64,000 nt of DNA, from NCBI RefSeq assembly GCF_016938855.1, contig NZ_JAFHAP010000014.1, forward strand, positions 32,915 through 96,914, given 5' to 3'. The translations under genes were made by a program, and so were the position numbers. Below are positions 17,879 to 26,113 of this stretch, piece after piece. The notes under the pieces are model-generated. The model did no database searches. It worked only from the letters and a program-made list of their open reading frames with translations, and was not told the DNA's origin. Each line of letters starts with the position of its first letter. The stretch's first letter is position 1. The DNA is from Polycladomyces zharkentensis. GTDB taxonomy: Bacteria > Bacillota > Bacilli > Thermoactinomycetales > JIR-001.

Positions 17879-18253
17879 TCATTTCGGTGTGAGATAAAGT
17901 TCCTCCCGATCGTCTTTTGTATAGCCCAATTTTCTGGCCATCTCATCCATGTACGTATCCGTCTGCATCTGCCGGATTTGTTCCCGCAGTTGCTTCTGGC
18001 GCGCTTGCAGTGCGGAGATTTGTGCCCTCTTCTGTGCCAATGCAGCTTCGGCTTCCGAAATTCGTCCCGTCTGGATGATCAGTTCGACGAGAAACCAGAC
18101 GAGAAACGTGCACATGATCGCCAACCACGCCAATCGACGCCGTCGCGCTTTCGGGGAAATCGGCCGGTGGTCGAGACGATCGGACGATGAAGTTTGTGCC
18201 GTTTTCTGGGGTCGAAACGTCACAACATTGTTCGCGGCAGGTTTTCGGATCAT
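17879..18253 (-). CDS. divIC: Septum formation initiator / cell division protein DivIC
   Basis: Bitopic membrane protein of about 124 residues: cytoplasmic basic N-terminus, one membrane segment (LAWLAIMCTFLVWFLVELII, about 41-60), and an extracytoplasmic leucine-zipper coiled coil (RISEAEAALAQKRAQISALQ onward) ending in a YTKDDREELYLTPK tail typical of FtsB/DivIC. It works with DivIB and FtsL in the division complex. ATG codons at 18262, 18259 and 18253 are in frame. 18262 would overlap the yabQ stop as ATGA; 18253 has the best spacing from AAAGGGGG. It is the last gene of yabP-yabQ-divIC. Confidence 0.95.
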   Translation of the reverse strand: MIRKPAANNVVTFRPQKTAQTSSSDRLDHRPISPKARRRRLAWLAIMCTFLVWFLVELIIQTGRISEAEAALAQKRAQISALQARQKQLREQIRQMQTDTYMDEMARKLGYTKDDREELYLTPK

Positions 18254-18258
18254 GGGCA

Positions 18259-18843
18259 TCATCCCCCTTTCCCCCTGTTTATGGAAAACAGGCGAGTTAT
18301 CCGGTGCCATGCCGAACGGACCCAATTCAGGCAAGGAATGATACGGGGCCGGACATACCGGGTCCAGGGACGGATCAGCCAGACATCGGCGATCGTGATC
18401 CGCCGGATGATCCGAAGAAGCATGAGGAGCAAACGAATCGTCCAGGCCCCCGTGAAGCACAAGGCCGTCCATGCGTATGTGAGCGGCACCCAGAATGTGA
18501 CATACAGCGTGCGGAGCACAATGCGGATCATCCACTCTGCCAAGCGGATCGTCCAGGAGATCAGCCGGATCATCGTCCGGCTCATCCAGAAATAGTAAAG
18601 CACAACCCCGAGGATGACAGCGAGGAAGACATAAAAGCGGAGCACACCCCAATTGCTCCACATCAGCAAGCCAAAAACCAAGCCCGCGGCCACTGTCCAA
18701 TATAACAGGTCGATGAGCGAAACCACCCATCCTTTGAACCGGAACCGGCCTTTTATCACACGATAGATGTCCAGCAAGACGCCGAGGATGATCCCGGATG
18801 CGGTCATCCAGCCCATCGTCAGCCATTGCGCTTCGAGACTCAC
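18259..18843 (-). CDS. yabQ: Spore cortex biosynthesis protein YabQ
   Basis: Membrane protein of the outer forespore membrane required for cortex formation, as known in B. subtilis. The 194 residues hold an N-terminal segment near 8-28, further membrane segments at about 40-60, 68-88 and 110-145, and a basic C-terminus. The family core LTMGWMTASGIILGVLLDIY and DLLYWTVAAGLVFGLL are clear. It starts at GTG 18843 overlapping the yabP stop (GTGA), so translation is probably coupled. Known homologues are sigma-E dependent; I could not read a convincing sigma-E promoter here. Confidence 0.93.
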   Translation of the reverse strand: MSLEAQWLTMGWMTASGIILGVLLDIYRVIKGRFRFKGWVVSLIDLLYWTVAAGLVFGLLMWSNWGVLRFYVFLAVILGVVLYYFWMSRTMIRLISWTIRLAEWMIRIVLRTLYVTFWVPLTYAWTALCFTGAWTIRLLLMLLRIIRRITIADVWLIRPWTRYVRPRIIPCLNWVRSAWHRITRLFSINRGKGG

Positions 18844-19130
18844 CGGAACAACCTGCCCAACAAACCTTTCGTTCTTTCCATGCGGGTAGTACCGTCATCC
18901 AGGTAGCTCATTTCGTAAAAGCTGCCTTCGATCGACACTTTGCCCTGTTCCAAATCCAAACTTTTGATGTGCAGGTTTTGTCCGCGGATGCCCAAGTAGC
19001 CGCACTCCGTATTCAACAGGAATTCCTCGCTGTCAAAACTCTCCACGCTGACCACGCCCGACACGTCCAAAGCGTTTCTCCCGCTCAGCACCACTTCGTG
19101 ACGGGCGGCTGTATACAATTCGTCGACCAT
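18840..19130 (-). CDS. yabP: Sporulation protein YabP
   Basis: Small (96-residue) YabP/YqfC-family protein needed for spore cortex assembly. Family pattern: ARHEVVLSGRNALDVSGVVSVESFDSEEFLLNT, then GYLGIRGQNLHIKSLDLEQG and IEGSFYEMSY. I chose ATG 19130 because GAGGGGG lies eight bases upstream, dropping eight codons of the open frame. First gene of the yabP-yabQ-divIC operon; the genes overlap by four bases. About 380 bases without a gene separate it from rqcP. Confidence 0.93.
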   Translation of the reverse strand: MVDELYTAARHEVVLSGRNALDVSGVVSVESFDSEEFLLNTECGYLGIRGQNLHIKSLDLEQGKVSIEGSFYEMSYLDDGTTRMERTKGLLGRLFR

Positions 19131-19360
19131 GGCATGTACCCCCTCTCGGTACATGATATGGACGACGTCAAGATGTTAGAACCAAGGCTGTGCTTCCTCC
19201 TTGATTCAGCTGCGCCTCTTCCCTCCCGCTCCCGGATGGATGGGAGCAAGGCGCTCGCAGGATGCGGGCCGCCCTGAACAAAACCGACGAACAACGCCGG
19301 ACAGACGCGATACCAAGGGGTCTCTGCTCCAGATCGTCCGCATTCCCTTTCCGGTGAGCC

Positions 19361-19487
19361 CCCTCGGGAAGCCGCTCATGGCCGTCCGGTTTACTCCGTC
19401 CGGACGCGAATCGTTCCCGCACTGTTCCGGTTCTCCGCTCGATCGGGATCAAGTATTTCGTCCACCCAAGGAAAACATCACCGCCTG
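19361..19487 (+). repeat. Dispersed intergenic repeat R1, copy D (degenerate)
   Basis: In the gap between rqcP and yabP. GTCCGGACGCGAATCG and TGTTCCGGTTCTCCGCTCGA align with the ends of copy C at 41620, and CCAAGGAAAACATCACCGCC aligns with the tail of copy A. Nothing else is recognisable in 19131-19508. Confidence 0.5.
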
Positions 19488-19508
19488 ACCGAAAAAACAG
19501 ACTCTATT

Positions 19509-19799
19509 CTAAGACACTTCTTCCGTCTCGTCCGAAGATGTTTCCGACAGTGTCTCCTCCGATACGATCGTGTACATCTGGCTGGCTTCCGATTTCCGGG
19601 AGGTTTCCGCAATGGAGTCAACGCGGACCGTGAGCAGTTTTTTGCCGAAGCGAATGGTGAGTTGGTCGCCGACGGAGACGTTGGTGCCCGCTTTGGCGGG
19701 GCGGCCATTGACCTGTACGCGGCCTTGGTCGCACACTTCTTTGGCCAACGTCCGCCGCTTCACCAAACGGGACACCTTGAGAAACTTATCCAGCCGCAT
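19509..19799 (-). CDS. rqcP: S4-domain ribosome quality-control protein RqcP
   Basis: 96 residues with an N-terminal S4 RNA-binding domain (MRLDKFLKVSRLVKRRTLAK, VQVNGRPAKAGTNVSVGDQL). In B. subtilis RqcP (YabO) binds stalled 50S subunits and works with RqcH to add C-terminal alanine tails. The acidic C-terminal 30 residues are not part of the conserved domain. It starts two bases after the hup stop, so the two genes are surely cotranscribed. Hsp15 is the paralogous family, but gene order supports RqcP. Confidence 0.93.
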   Translation of the reverse strand: MRLDKFLKVSRLVKRRTLAKEVCDQGRVQVNGRPAKAGTNVSVGDQLTIRFGKKLLTVRVDSIAETSRKSEASQMYTIVSEETLSETSSDETEEVS

Positions 19800-19800
19800 C

Positions 19801-20073
19801 TTACTTTACGGCTTCTTTCAGCCGGCTGCCTGCACGGAAGGCAGGCACCTGGGATTCCGGAATTTCGATCGTCGCCCCCGTCTGCGGATTCCGTCCCACT
19901 CGCCCGGAACGTTTGCGCGTTTCAAATGTTCCGAAGCCGATCAGTTGGACCTTCTCACCTTCGCTGAGCGCTTGCGTGATTTCATTTAAAAAATGGTTGA
20001 TGACCGCTTCAACGTCTTTTTTGGTCATTCCGCTGTTTTGTGCGATGCGGGCAATCAAATCCTGCTTGTTCAC
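19801..20073 (-). CDS. hup: DNA-binding protein HU
   Basis: 90-residue histone-like protein that bends DNA and compacts the nucleoid. The DNA-binding arm signature [20 protein letters not shown] is exact, preceded by the helical dimerisation core [20 protein letters not shown]. It sits between yabN and rqcP. In B. subtilis the main hbs gene is elsewhere, but a HU gene beside mazG and the S4 gene is common in other Bacillota. Confidence 0.97.
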   Translation of the reverse strand: MNKQDLIARIAQNSGMTKKDVEAVINHFLNEITQALSEGEKVQLIGFGTFETRKRSGRVGRNPQTGATIEIPESQVPAFRAGSRLKEAVK

Positions 20074-20198
20074 TCCACGCTACCTCCTTTTGTCGGGTAC
20101 TCACTGGTTTACCATTCTGTGCGGAGAAACAAAATCCTGCCCCATAAATGGAAAAATCCATCTATTTCGGCGGCTCACGGTAATGGTTTGCCAGAGGA

Positions 20199-21671
20199 TC
20201 ATCGTTCATCATGCATTTTTTCTTTGGCTTCCTCCCACCAAGCATCCAGCTCTGCCATCGGAATCTCGGACAGCGGTCGTCCGTCCTCTCTTGCCCGTTT
20301 TTCCACCCACTGAAAACGTTTGGTAAACTTGCGGCAGGCCCCGAGCAGCGCTTGTTCGGGGTCCACATCGAAAAAGCGCGCCAGTGCGGAGATGACGAAC
20401 AGCAGATCACCCAGTTCTTCTTCCCGGTGAGCGTGGTCTTCCGCCCGGAACAGCTCGTCCAGCTCTTCCATCACCTTGTCTCGAACATCTTCGGACGTTT
20501 CCCAATCAAATCCCACCTTGGCCGCCCGTTTCTGCAATGCCATTGAACGAAGCAGCGCGGGGAATTGGGAAGAAACACCGTCCAACACGGACCGGGACTC
20601 CGGTTGATCCGCCCGCTCCTGCTGCTTGATTTCGTCCCATTTCCGCTTGACGTCCTCCGCCGTTTCAGCCGAGTCGTCGCCAAATACGTGCGGATGGCGG
20701 CGGATCAGCTTCTCTGAGAGATTCCCTATCACGTCCCGGATGTCGAATGTTCCTTCCTCCCGGGCAATCTGAGCGTGCAGGACAACCTGCAACAGCACGT
20801 CTCCCAGTTCGTCCGCCATCGCGTCAGGGTCCTCTTCAGCCAATGCGTCCAAAAACTCATACGCTTCTTCCAGCAGATATTTGCGCAGACTTTGATGCGT
20901 CTGTTTGCGGTCCCACGGACAACCCCCCGGGCCGCGCAAGCGGGCGATGATGTCGGTCAAAGTATCGAAACGACGGTTGAGTACCCTTGCATCGTCCGTT
21001 GGCGGAATGTACAACAGGGTAAGGTTGTCGAACCGCTCCTCGCGATCCAGTTGATACAGCGGAACCGTTTCAATCCGCTCCCTCTCCTCTACTCCCAGCG
21101 CGCTCGCCACCGTAACCGGAAAGTCGTCCGGATAGACTTCCATCAACGTCAGCTTGATGTCGGAAGCGACCATCCGATCGTACACCTGCGCGATCAGCTG
21201 GTGCACCCGCGGATCGAGGCGTTCGGCGGACAGATCGGTCCCGTCCAGGAGGAGGAACCCGTCAATCGGATCAATACCCAGCCGGGCAAACGCCGCGTCG
21301 AGGAAACTGGCGCCTCCGCGTACGTCGACCCGGATGTTGTGTCGGGTGGCTTCCTCCCGCAACAGACGTACCGTCCGTTCCGCCACCATCGGGTGTCCAG
21401 GCACCGCATACACAACCGGACGGCCCGCTTTGGCCTCGGCCAGCAACCGATCGACGATATCCCGATAGACGGATTCAAAATCGGCGTGTGCTTCATAGAT
21501 GGAATCGAAGGTAGCGAAACCAAGGCCACGTTCTTTCAACCAATCGACTACCGGATGGTCTTCTGTTCGAAGCCACAATGCATCCGCGCGCTCCAAGACC
21601 TCCAATGTCCCCATCGGCAAAGCGGATGCATCACCGAAACCCAAACCGACGATGGTAATGGTTCCTTGCAA
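20199..21671 (-). CDS. yabN: Bifunctional tetrapyrrole-methylase-like / MazG pyrophosphohydrolase YabN
   Basis: 490 residues in two parts. Residues 1-210 are a tetrapyrrole (SAM) methylase-like domain (TIVGLGFGDASALPMGTLEV, VVYAVPGHPMVAERTV). Residues 240-480 are a tandem MazG domain (RLRGPGGCPWDRKQTHQSL, EEAYEFLDALAEEDPDAM, ELGDVLLQVV and EELGDLLFVI), which hydrolyses nucleoside triphosphates to monophosphates. Starts at TTG 21671 behind GGGGGAG. It follows yabM with only 13 bases between them. Role: cleansing of aberrant nucleotides; the function of the methylase part is unknown. Confidence 0.95.
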   Translation of the reverse strand: MQGTITIVGLGFGDASALPMGTLEVLERADALWLRTEDHPVVDWLKERGLGFATFDSIYEAHADFESVYRDIVDRLLAEAKAGRPVVYAVPGHPMVAERTVRLLREEATRHNIRVDVRGGASFLDAAFARLGIDPIDGFLLLDGTDLSAERLDPRVHQLIAQVYDRMVASDIKLTLMEVYPDDFPVTVASALGVEERERIETVPLYQLDREERFDNLTLLYIPPTDDARVLNRRFDTLTDIIARLRGPGGCPWDRKQTHQSLRKYLLEEAYEFLDALAEEDPDAMADELGDVLLQVVLHAQIAREEGTFDIRDVIGNLSEKLIRRHPHVFGDDSAETAEDVKRKWDEIKQQERADQPESRSVLDGVSSQFPALLRSMALQKRAAKVGFDWETSEDVRDKVMEELDELFRAEDHAHREEELGDLLFVISALARFFDVDPEQALLGACRKFTKRFQWVEKRAREDGRPLSEIPMAELDAWWEEAKEKMHDER

Positions 21672-21684
21672 AGGAACTCCCCCT

Positions 21685-23301
21685 TTACATATCAGACCGG
21701 CGCCACCGCTCCACCAGCGGAATCAGTTTGGGACCGATCTTCGGCATGTTTTCGAGATCCGCCCTGCTTACGATACCAAAGCGGATCAAAGCAAATCCGT
21801 ACACGGCCACACCGATGGACACCGAGACCAGCGCAACGACCGTCATCATCAGACGTTCCGGCAGCCACCCCGCCATCATCCACTCCAATCCCCACATCGC
21901 GGACCATGACGACAGGCTCATCACGGCCGTCGGTCCGGCAAACGGGAGCAATGCATCCCGCCATTTCCATCCATATCCCATCCGTCTCAGCGTTCGCAAG
22001 TTCAACTGGGCCGCCACGCCGTAACCCAACACTGTGGCCAAAGCGGCGCCCCGAATATCCCAGACGGGAATCAACAGCAAGTTGGCCGCCACTTTCACCG
22101 CCACACCGATCAACAAATTACGCGCGGGCACATATACGTTGCCCAACCCCTGCAACACGCCGGCCGCCGTCATTTTCACCATGGAAAACAAAGCGGCGAA
22201 AGCCAAGATGGACAGCGCGGCCGTTCCCTCTCCATCTTCATACAACATCACATTGGTCGGCCCGGCAACGATCGCCAACCCGACGGAGGCGGGCAAACCC
22301 ACCATCACTGTCAACCGCAGAGCAGAATTGGAGAGACGGCGTACTTCTTTCTCATCGCGATGAACTCTTTCCGAGGCGATGGCCGGCACCAGCGACAAGG
22401 ACAATGCACCGGCAAAAAAGGATGCAAATTGGATCAACGGTTGTCCGCGGTCAAAAATGCCTTTGGCCTCAACAGCTTCTGCCGGTTGCCATCCCTGATG
22501 CAACAAAATGTTGGTGACGGTAAAGGAATCCGTCAGTGACAATAACGGCAAAACCAAGGACCCCAAGCAGATCGGCAGTGACAATTCCAACAGTTGACGG
22601 GCAATTTGCCATTCATTTTCACGTTGATCGCGAGCGGGTCCCCGGTGTGCGGCTTGCCCGCGCAAATGTCGGTTCCACGTGATCAGCAGGAACACCAATG
22701 CAGCCGCCGCACCGGTAAACGCGCCAAACATTGCCCCAGCACCCGCCATCACGACACCCGCTCCGGTGGTCATAAACCACCACGCGGCAATCAAGATGGT
22801 GGCGACGCGCACCAACTGTTCCATCACCTGGGAAACCGCCGTGGGCATCATGTCCTGATGTCCTTGAAAATAGCCGCGGATGACGGATACAACCGGTACC
22901 ACCAGCAATGCAAACGACACGGTCCGGATCGGGACCGTAAGCAGTTGTTGACTCCCCATCCACGCGGCGATCATTTCTGCTCCGGCAAACAACAAGACAA
23001 ACAAACAGAATCCGGTCATACTTAGGATGACCGTTGCCACGCGGAAAATCCGTCCGGCCGCATCACGATCCCCCTCAGCCAGACGTTCGGATACCATCTT
23101 GGATATCGCCGTGGGAAATCCGGCGGTGGCAAGCAACAACAAGGTACTGTACAACGGATATACCTGCTGGTAGACGAACAACCCCTCATTGCCCGTGATG
23201 TTTTGGTAGGGCACTTTGTACAATGCCCCGAGCAGTTTGGACACGAAAGCGGCGGCACCCAGAATGGCCGCCCCTCGGACGAAGGAATAACCCCGCGACA
23301 T
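21685..23301 (-). CDS. yabM: Polysaccharide flippase of the SpoVB/MurJ-like MOP family (YabM)
   Basis: About 538 residues with 14 predicted membrane segments, in the MviN/MATE/SpoVB superfamily (lipid-linked oligosaccharide export). Family features: N-terminal RGAAILGAAAFVSKLLGALY, QQVYPLYSTLLLLATAGFPTA, and AAGVLQGLGNVYVPARNLLI in the second half. Position between spoVT and yabN identifies it as the YabM orthologue; SpoVB itself is elsewhere. I chose ATG 23301 because AAAGGAG is six bases upstream, removing 13 codons of open frame. In B. subtilis this subgroup overlaps functionally with other flippases. Confidence 0.9.
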   Translation of the reverse strand: MSRGYSFVRGAAILGAAAFVSKLLGALYKVPYQNITGNEGLFVYQQVYPLYSTLLLLATAGFPTAISKMVSERLAEGDRDAAGRIFRVATVILSMTGFCLFVLLFAGAEMIAAWMGSQQLLTVPIRTVSFALLVVPVVSVIRGYFQGHQDMMPTAVSQVMEQLVRVATILIAAWWFMTTGAGVVMAGAGAMFGAFTGAAAALVFLLITWNRHLRGQAAHRGPARDQRENEWQIARQLLELSLPICLGSLVLPLLSLTDSFTVTNILLHQGWQPAEAVEAKGIFDRGQPLIQFASFFAGALSLSLVPAIASERVHRDEKEVRRLSNSALRLTVMVGLPASVGLAIVAGPTNVMLYEDGEGTAALSILAFAALFSMVKMTAAGVLQGLGNVYVPARNLLIGVAVKVAANLLLIPVWDIRGAALATVLGYGVAAQLNLRTLRRMGYGWKWRDALLPFAGPTAVMSLSSWSAMWGLEWMMAGWLPERLMMTVVALVSVSIGVAVYGFALIRFGIVSRADLENMPKIGPKLIPLVERWRRSDM

Positions 23302-23486
23302 GATGATCTCCTTTCCCGTCCGCCTCCAGACACCCAACAAAACGAAACTGCCGACAACGGGATTGTCAGCAGTCGATCGGATCTTTGATATTGTAGCATG
23401 AAACCAACCGCCTGACTACCGAACGGAGAACCGGAACCGCATTGAAGTCCGGGCAAAACCTTTTTTACGACGTGTCCGGCAATTCC

Positions 23487-23670
23487 GTTAAGGGGGCAGT
23501 GTTTTCCCGGGTGAGGACAGACCCAAGACCGACAGATCGAACAATCGGACGCAGGAACTCACCGCGTACAATTTCATCCAAGCGAGACGCACTTTTCCCG
23601 CGTCCGATCCTCCCCGGTTACACGCGGCCATGATCCGTTTCCTTGCAAGGGCGCAGTTGGAGCGAACGGG
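23487..23670 (-). repeat. Dispersed intergenic repeat R1, copy B (inverted)
   Basis: Read on the minus strand: CTTGCAAGGAAACGGATCAT, GGACGCGGGAAAAGTGCGT, GATGAAATTG, then TCACCCGGGAAAACACTGCC, each aligning with copy A at 12130. Together with unrelated sequence it fills the 620-base gap between spoVT and yabM; nothing else in 23302-23924 is recognisable. Confidence 0.6.
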
Positions 23671-23924
23671 GAAAGCATCACGGAAGGTATTGCCAGCACG
23701 CTCCAAGCAGATCGGATACGACTTGGTCAGATACGATTCCAAGCGCAAAGAAAAAGCAGGCTGTAGCCCGCTCAGAGTGTTGGATCCACTGCCGTTACTT
23801 GCTCCACACGGCTGACACCAATGACACTCCATGTCACCGTGGGTTTCTCACTTCATCCGGGTGACCAACCCACTTCCATCCGCGACAGCTTGGTCCCAGC
23901 CTGGATAAACGATATCCCTCCAAG

Positions 23925-24467
23925 TCATTGCTCCATCTGCTTACCCAAAAATCCGGCGGCCGTCCCCGCAATCTTCACTTCCAGGTCTCCCATGCGCACG
24001 CCTTCTTTTTTGGTCAGGAGGATCACGGCGCCGATCGGGTCCCCGCCCGCGATGATCGGTGCCACCACGTACGATTGATATGGTTCAGGCATGTCACGAA
24101 TCAGTTCTGCCCGGGTAGGATTGGCTTCCAAAAGGGTGCGTCGCTGATCCATGCAGGATTCCACCAGGCTGCCCACCGGTTTTTCCAGATAATCTTTCTT
24201 GGAGGCGCCGGCGACGGCGATCACGCTGTCCCGATCACAGATCAAGGTGACATGTTGAAGATTTTCAAACAAGGATTCCGCATACTCTTGAGCAAAATCC
24301 CCCAACTCACCAATGGGGGAATATTTTTTCAAGATCACTTCTCCGTCACGATCCACAAAGATTTCCAATGGGTCTCCTTCCCGAATGCGAAGCGTCCGGC
24401 GAATTTCCTTTGGAATGACCACACGACCCAAATCGTCGATGCGCCGGACGATGCCGGTTGCTTTCAT
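23925..24467 (-). CDS. spoVT: Stage V sporulation protein T, transcriptional regulator
   Basis: 180-residue forespore regulator of sigma-G genes. An AbrB-type swapped-hairpin DNA-binding domain is N-terminal (MKATGIVRRIDDLGRVVIPK, RRTLRIREGDPLEIF) and a GAF-like sensor domain follows (ENLQHVTLICDRDSVIAVAG ... YVVAPIIAGGDPIGAVILLT). Lies between mfd/prsA and yabM as in B. subtilis. The 593-base gap upstream holds the prsA terminator and an inverted repeat but no clear sigma-G promoter that I could find. Confidence 0.97.
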   Translation of the reverse strand: MKATGIVRRIDDLGRVVIPKEIRRTLRIREGDPLEIFVDRDGEVILKKYSPIGELGDFAQEYAESLFENLQHVTLICDRDSVIAVAGASKKDYLEKPVGSLVESCMDQRRTLLEANPTRAELIRDMPEPYQSYVVAPIIAGGDPIGAVILLTKKEGVRMGDLEVKIAGTAAGFLGKQMEQ

Positions 24468-24950
24468 CTGTCGTGATGCCTCACTTTCGTCGATGATTTT
24501 TCCGGATCAGGCCTTGAATGTCTGAAACGTCCTATCCGCCCATAGTATTCATCTGCTTCCAATTAATTATGCGGATAGGCCCTCACGAAACAATACAGGA
24601 GGTATTTTCCAATAGGGCATCATTCGACTTTTCAAACCGCAAGAGGTGCCCAGATCATCGATCAGCACACCGATATCAGGCTGGGAACGATCCAGGATAA
24701 CCGGTTCCTTGCCCTGCCACTTTTCGTGCCGCGTTGATCCCGGCCATCGGTTTCTTCGTAACAGGATTGATCTGTCCGGCAGTGAACTGGTTATCCACCA
24801 ACTTGGGCTTCAAGCTGGACCACAGCCAGAGTCGCACAACGGGAAAACCACTCCCTGAAAGAGGTGGCTGTTTTCCTGCGAGCCGATCGACCGACAGAGG
24901 AGCGGGCGGGAAACGGATCTCCTGAATCACGAACGGCTCCAACAACTACA
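24468..24950. other. Gap between spoVT and the prsA terminator, with an inverted repeat
   Basis: CCTATCCGC at 24531-24539 and GCGGATAGG at 24571-24579 are perfect inverted copies around 31 bases, about 65 bases upstream of spoVT. The rest has only short, unlikely ORFs. Confidence 0.4.
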
Positions 24951-24988
24951 AAAAAAGCCCGCAGGATTTTGTTGAAATCCTGCAGGCT
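24951..24988 (-). terminator. Terminator of prsA
   Basis: AGCCTGCAGGATTT and AAATCCTGCGGGCT pair around a five-base loop, followed by TTTTTTT on the minus strand, 70 bases beyond the prsA stop. Confidence 0.88.
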
Positions 24989-25060
24989 CCCTTTGGATTT
25001 CATGCTTGCTTCACTGCATCCGCCATCGAATCCAGCCAACCCGGGCGACAGCCGCGGTCA

Positions 25061-26113
25061 TCATTGACTGGGGGCGGCGGGCTGACCCTGTCCGCCGGTC
25101 GTTCCCGATCCCGGAACGGTCGGTTGCGATTCTTTCGGCAGGTTCCACTTGGACACCTTTACGTTTTTGTTCAGGTACTCCTTGTAATACTTTTCAACCA
25201 GCATTTGTTTCACTTCGTCTTTGACCTGGTCAAACGGTTGCTTTTTCCGCTCCGTCACCTTGATGATGTGGTAACCGTACATCGTTTTGACCGGGTCGCT
25301 AATTTTGTTCAACGGGAGGGTTTTCACCGCATTGGCGAATTCCGTGGCGAAATCCTCCGGTTTGCCTTCGATGAGGCCTCCCGAATTTTTGGAGCCGGGA
25401 TCATCCGAGTACTGCTTGGCCAACTGGGTAAAGTCCCCGCCCTTCTCCAATTTCTGCTTTACTTCCAGCGCCCGCTTCTTTGCATCAGCGTCGGAACGCT
25501 TGCCGTCCTGAACGGATATCAAAATGTGATTGGCCTTCACGGTATAAAACTGATCCGATTTGTCGTATTCGGCTTTCAACTGCTCGGGTTTCAACTGCTT
25601 CTCAAAGTAGGAGGAGACCTTTTCCCCCCGAATGATGAACGCCTTCAACTGGGGTTTGGTAAACCCCGCTTTCTTCAAAATCTGATCGAAGGATTCCTTG
25701 GGATTGCCCAAGGATTGTTTGACCTGTTCCTCCATCTTTTTCAGTGTTTCATCCGCTTTTTTCTGGAACTCCGCACTGTCCCCCACTTGACGGGCGACCA
25801 TCATTTCCCCGATGTATTGCTTGGCGATTTCCTGTTTCATGCCGGGCATTTGGATCATCATGGAGACTTGCGGCTGAAAAAAGCCGAGAATGTTCAGATA
25901 CAGATTGAACTCGCCTTCGGTCACTTTTCCACCGTTGTATTCCGCGATCACCTTTTTGCTGTCCGTCTTCAGCGGGAAAGCGGCTTGTCCGGCCGGATTT
26001 TGTTTTTGTCCGGAGGTGGATTGATCTTTATCCGCTCCACATGCCGTGGCAAAGATCGACACCATCAGCAGAAGCACCAACAAGGCCGCGAGGCCTTTAT
26101 TCATTCGCCGCAT
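25061..26113 (-). CDS. prsA: PrsA-type foldase lipoprotein (peptidyl-prolyl isomerase)
   Basis: About 350-residue lipoprotein that helps secreted proteins fold outside the membrane. Signal peptide LAALLVLLLMVSIFATAC with the lipidated Cys near residue 24; SurA-like N-terminal helices; a parvulin domain (KANHILISVQDGKRSDADAK, QLAKQYSDDPGSKNSGG, FANAVKTLPL, YGYHIIKVTERK); a Gly/Pro/Gln-rich tail. AAAGGAG is nine bases before ATG 26113, so the gene begins 17 bases inside mfd. Placement directly after mfd is not found in B. subtilis and suggests local rearrangement. Confidence 0.94.
   Translation of the reverse strand: MRRMNKGLAALLVLLLMVSIFATACGADKDQSTSGQKQNPAGQAAFPLKTDSKKVIAEYNGGKVTEGEFNLYLNILGFFQPQVSMMIQMPGMKQEIAKQYIGEMMVARQVGDSAEFQKKADETLKKMEEQVKQSLGNPKESFDQILKKAGFTKPQLKAFIIRGEKVSSYFEKQLKPEQLKAEYDKSDQFYTVKANHILISVQDGKRSDADAKKRALEVKQKLEKGGDFTQLAKQYSDDPGSKNSGGLIEGKPEDFATEFANAVKTLPLNKISDPVKTMYGYHIIKVTERKKQPFDQVKDEVKQMLVEKYYKEYLNKNVKVSKWNLPKESQPTVPGSGTTGGQGQPAAPSQ

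Noticed and set aside
17879..18898. 339-residue reading ending in DivIC
   Set aside because: The first 200 residues run across yabQ in another frame; only the last 124-127 are DivIC.
24500..24545. Sigma-G promoter for spoVT
   Set aside because: TGAATA is present but no CATnnTA lies at 17-18 bases; spacing does not fit.
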